A stretch of DNA of 35,291 bases from Methanobacteriota archaeon. Its GTDB lineage: Archaea > Thermoplasmatota > Poseidoniia > Poseidoniales > Thalassarchaeaceae. Made by a program: the position numbers and the translations under genes. The notes beneath the pieces are model-generated. The model was not told where the DNA came from and made no database searches. It was given only the letters and a program-made list of their open reading frames with translations. Positions 33,881 to 35,291 of this stretch are shown here, in pieces (position 1 is the stretch's first letter; each line of letters starts with the position of its first letter). The DNA lies in NCBI GenBank assembly GCA_002722595.1, contig PBMO01000025.1, forward strand, positions 1 to 35,291, in the 5' to 3' direction.

Positions 33881-34347
33881 GTTGGTGGGTAATGCCAACC
33901 ACTGCCGACATCGGTATTGTCTGTTTTGCAAATTCATCTTCACGATTATTCGAAGAAGCCGCATTGGGATTACAACATATATTGCTCTCTGACGCAGCAA
34001 AGAAATCGCTTGATTCACATCTTCGACACACAAGTCAGTGGTCTGTTGAAGCAACCAACGAGCGTGATGATTTGACATTGATTCGGTGGCTTGAAGAAGT
34101 GCTTTACAAGTGCGAAGTCGAACGCCAATTTTTGGTCGATTGTCAAATCAGAATCGATGGGGAATTACATGCGCAAGTATCGTGGGTCGATGCCGACATA
34201 ATTGAACGAGAAATTGAGGTCAAAGCGGTGACTCGATACGCACTGGAATGTCGCGCTATTGAACCAAATGAGATTATTTCTGGAGAAGAACAAGTGCCTG
34301 ATTTTCAAGGCCCTGGCTGGTTTTGCAAGGTTATTTTTGACATTTGA
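33877..34347 (+). CDS. Archease (RtcB activator)
   Basis: 156 aa. Archease speeds RtcB guanylylation and multiple turnover. Matching features are the N-terminal TTADIGIVCF, the helix LFEEAALGLQHIL, the central EVKAVTRYALEC, and the terminal WFCKVIFDI* ending, a hallmark of the family. The conserved N-terminal (D)HTAD is PTTAD here, so one residue usually near the metal site is replaced, while D11 is kept. The gene overlaps the CoA-transferase gene by four bases and abuts the stop of the convergent transporter gene. The partner rtcB is at 10449-11912. Confidence 0.9.
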   Translation: MSWWVMPTTADIGIVCFANSSSRLFEEAALGLQHILLSDAAKKSLDSHLRHTSQWSVEATNERDDLTLIRWLEEVLYKCEVERQFLVDCQIRIDGELHAQVSWVDADIIEREIEVKAVTRYALECRAIEPNEIISGEEQVPDFQGPGWFCKVIFDI

Positions 34348-35291
34348 TTATTCTTCACTAGTATGCGATGGTTCACCGGTGTGAACCATGGCCAAGCAGG
34401 TTGCCAATATTGCAGAGAAAAGAATGCTGATTGTCAACAATTGGCCTGTATTTTTGGCTGGAGGGAATGTGGTCATTGACAACAGGAAAAAGACCGATAC
34501 TGAGGAAAGTGCCGCACCCCATCGTGCCGACATATCCAACCGTGTAGGTCGATGATTTGCACTCGCATGTGAAAGATAGTCGGCAGCAAAACCCATGCCC
34601 AGCAATACAGCCAACGCGGTGTTGACACCTCTACCTCCAAACAGAGTTGCCATACCATCGACTGCTGCACCGATTACGATGGATCCTACTGCAATTCTAG
34701 CCGCCTGTTTTGGATTCCTCAACGCAAAGTATGCGACGATGAAAATCACCAACCCAGCCAAGAGGATCTGTGTAATCCGCGATTCTTCAAATGTTTTCGA
34801 GGCCTGTGCGCCTGTGGGCAAATCCCCTCCAACAACACCTTCCATTTGATTACGTTCCATCAGCAAACCTAGATCGTCCATGAATTGAATCGCCGCTTCG
34901 GAGTTTTGTCCATCGATAAACACCGCGATGGCTACGCCAGATGTCACGCCCTCATGCTGCAATCGTTGCGCTAAACTACCGTCTAGGAACAGAGTCTCGC
35001 CTCCCTCTTCGATGGCTTGATCAACGGTGGTGGCGTTTTCCGCTGTGATGCCAATGACCATTGGCGTTCTCAACATACCAGTTTCCAGTGAAATGACACT
35101 GGGGTGGTGTCCGATTTGCAATTGCAAGTTCTGTAGTTTTTGGTAATCATCTTGACTATCACCCTCTAAATCGATAACAACCCATGCCAAGGTGCTGGAC
35201 GCCAAGACATACTTTGACTGCAATTCCTCCATTTCCACCAAGGCTGGGTCGTCTTCGGGTAGGAATTGCTCAATATCCATGACATTCACCC
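34348..35291 (-). CDS. MMPL/RND-superfamily transporter, C-terminal half (cut by right edge)
   Basis: The last ~313 codons are visible and the frame is open to the right edge, so the N-terminal half is missing. Visible order: a segment VMDIEQFLPEDDPALVEMEEL, typical of the extracytoplasmic loop after helix 7 in MMPL proteins; a ~150-residue loop; then five helices (~170-190, 196-215, 225-245, 255-275, 283-303), with GMGFAADYLSH in the third corresponding to the family's G-x-x-x-D-Y motif. MMPL proteins export lipids or hydrophobic compounds using the proton gradient. A GTG at 35289 could be mistaken for a start but leaves half a transporter. Confidence 0.8.
   Translation of the reverse strand, partial: VNVMDIEQFLPEDDPALVEMEELQSKYVLASSTLAWVVIDLEGDSQDDYQKLQNLQLQIGHHPSVISLETGMLRTPMVIGITAENATTVDQAIEEGGETLFLDGSLAQRLQHEGVTSGVAIAVFIDGQNSEAAIQFMDDLGLLMERNQMEGVVGGDLPTGAQASKTFEESRITQILLAGLVIFIVAYFALRNPKQAARIAVGSIVIGAAVDGMATLFGGRGVNTALAVLLGMGFAADYLSHASANHRPTRLDMSARWGAALSSVSVFFLLSMTTFPPAKNTGQLLTISILFSAILATCLAMVHTGEPSHTSEE

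Noticed and set aside
34348-35289. Complete 313-residue transporter starting at GTG 35289
   Set aside because: The visible part matches only the C-terminal half of an MMPL protein and the frame stays open to the edge, so it is a truncated gene.
1-35291. CRISPR arrays, insertion sequences, prophage or integrase genes
   Set aside because: No regularly spaced direct repeats, transposase or integrase motifs were seen on either strand.

Overview
The window looks like chromosomal DNA from a marine planktonic euryarchaeon, most likely Marine Group II (Candidatus Poseidoniales/Thalassarchaea) or a close relative. The archaeal evidence is an archaeal-type alanyl-tRNA synthetase, a fused-repeat tRNA-splicing endonuclease, RtcB with archease, and TATA-box promoters that often give leaderless or short-leader starts. 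Mixed in are bacterial-type metabolic genes (three-part proton-translocating transhydrogenase, malate dehydrogenase, SCO copper chaperone) and several large secreted or membrane-anchored proteins and peptidases, a mixture familiar from surface-ocean heterotrophic archaea. The assignment to this lineage is inference. No insertion sequence, prophage, CRISPR array or rRNA was seen.

Layout. 1-1500 (minus): a membrane protein with two C-terminal zinc ribbons, followed by the N-terminal part of a class V aminotransferase/cysteine desulfurase cut by the left edge. 1625-2272: a small membrane protein. 2286-2525: divergent tRNA-Ser(GGA) and tRNA-Thr(GGT). 2604-9617: a 2337-residue surface protein with a cytoplasmic tail carrying two EF-hands and a SAP motif. 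9637-9923: a dense set of palindromes and a hairpin in front of a 65-residue coiled-coil protein. 9975-14867: a histidine-rich membrane-anchored protein, RtcB (minus) and AlaRS (plus). 14878-18945 (minus): SCO lipoprotein, M28 peptidase lipoprotein and an LVIVD-type beta-propeller. 19002-21327: a secreted calcium-loop protein, then Nudix hydrolase and malate dehydrogenase on the minus strand. 21422-25144: a CPBP membrane protease and the pntA1-pntA2-pntB transhydrogenase operon. 25232-29515: a CxCH secreted protein, a TatC fused to a cysteine-rich domain resembling the N-terminus of HdrA, and an M6 metalloprotease. 29509-34347: EndA (minus), divergent from a run of four plus-strand genes (wHTH with TerB-like repeats, PfkB-like kinase, CoA-transferase, archease). 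34348-35291: the C-terminal half of an MMPL/RND transporter cut by the right edge.

How the genes work together. All three core tRNA-intron processing factors are present: EndA cuts the intron, RtcB joins the exons, archease activates RtcB. EndA and archease lie about 3 kb apart and RtcB is some 18 kb away. Malate dehydrogenase and the transhydrogenase both act on the NAD(P)H pool. SCO implies a copper-containing haem oxidase elsewhere in the genome. The surface protein, M28, M6, LVIVD and CxCH proteins suggest a protein-degrading, particle-interacting lifestyle.

The points most worth follow-up are the TatC/HdrA-like fusion, the regulatory palindromes around 9.64-9.73 kb, the surface protein with an EF-hand/SAP tail, and the wHTH/triple-repeat protein. 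Homology calls were made by eye from motifs; none has been checked against a database.
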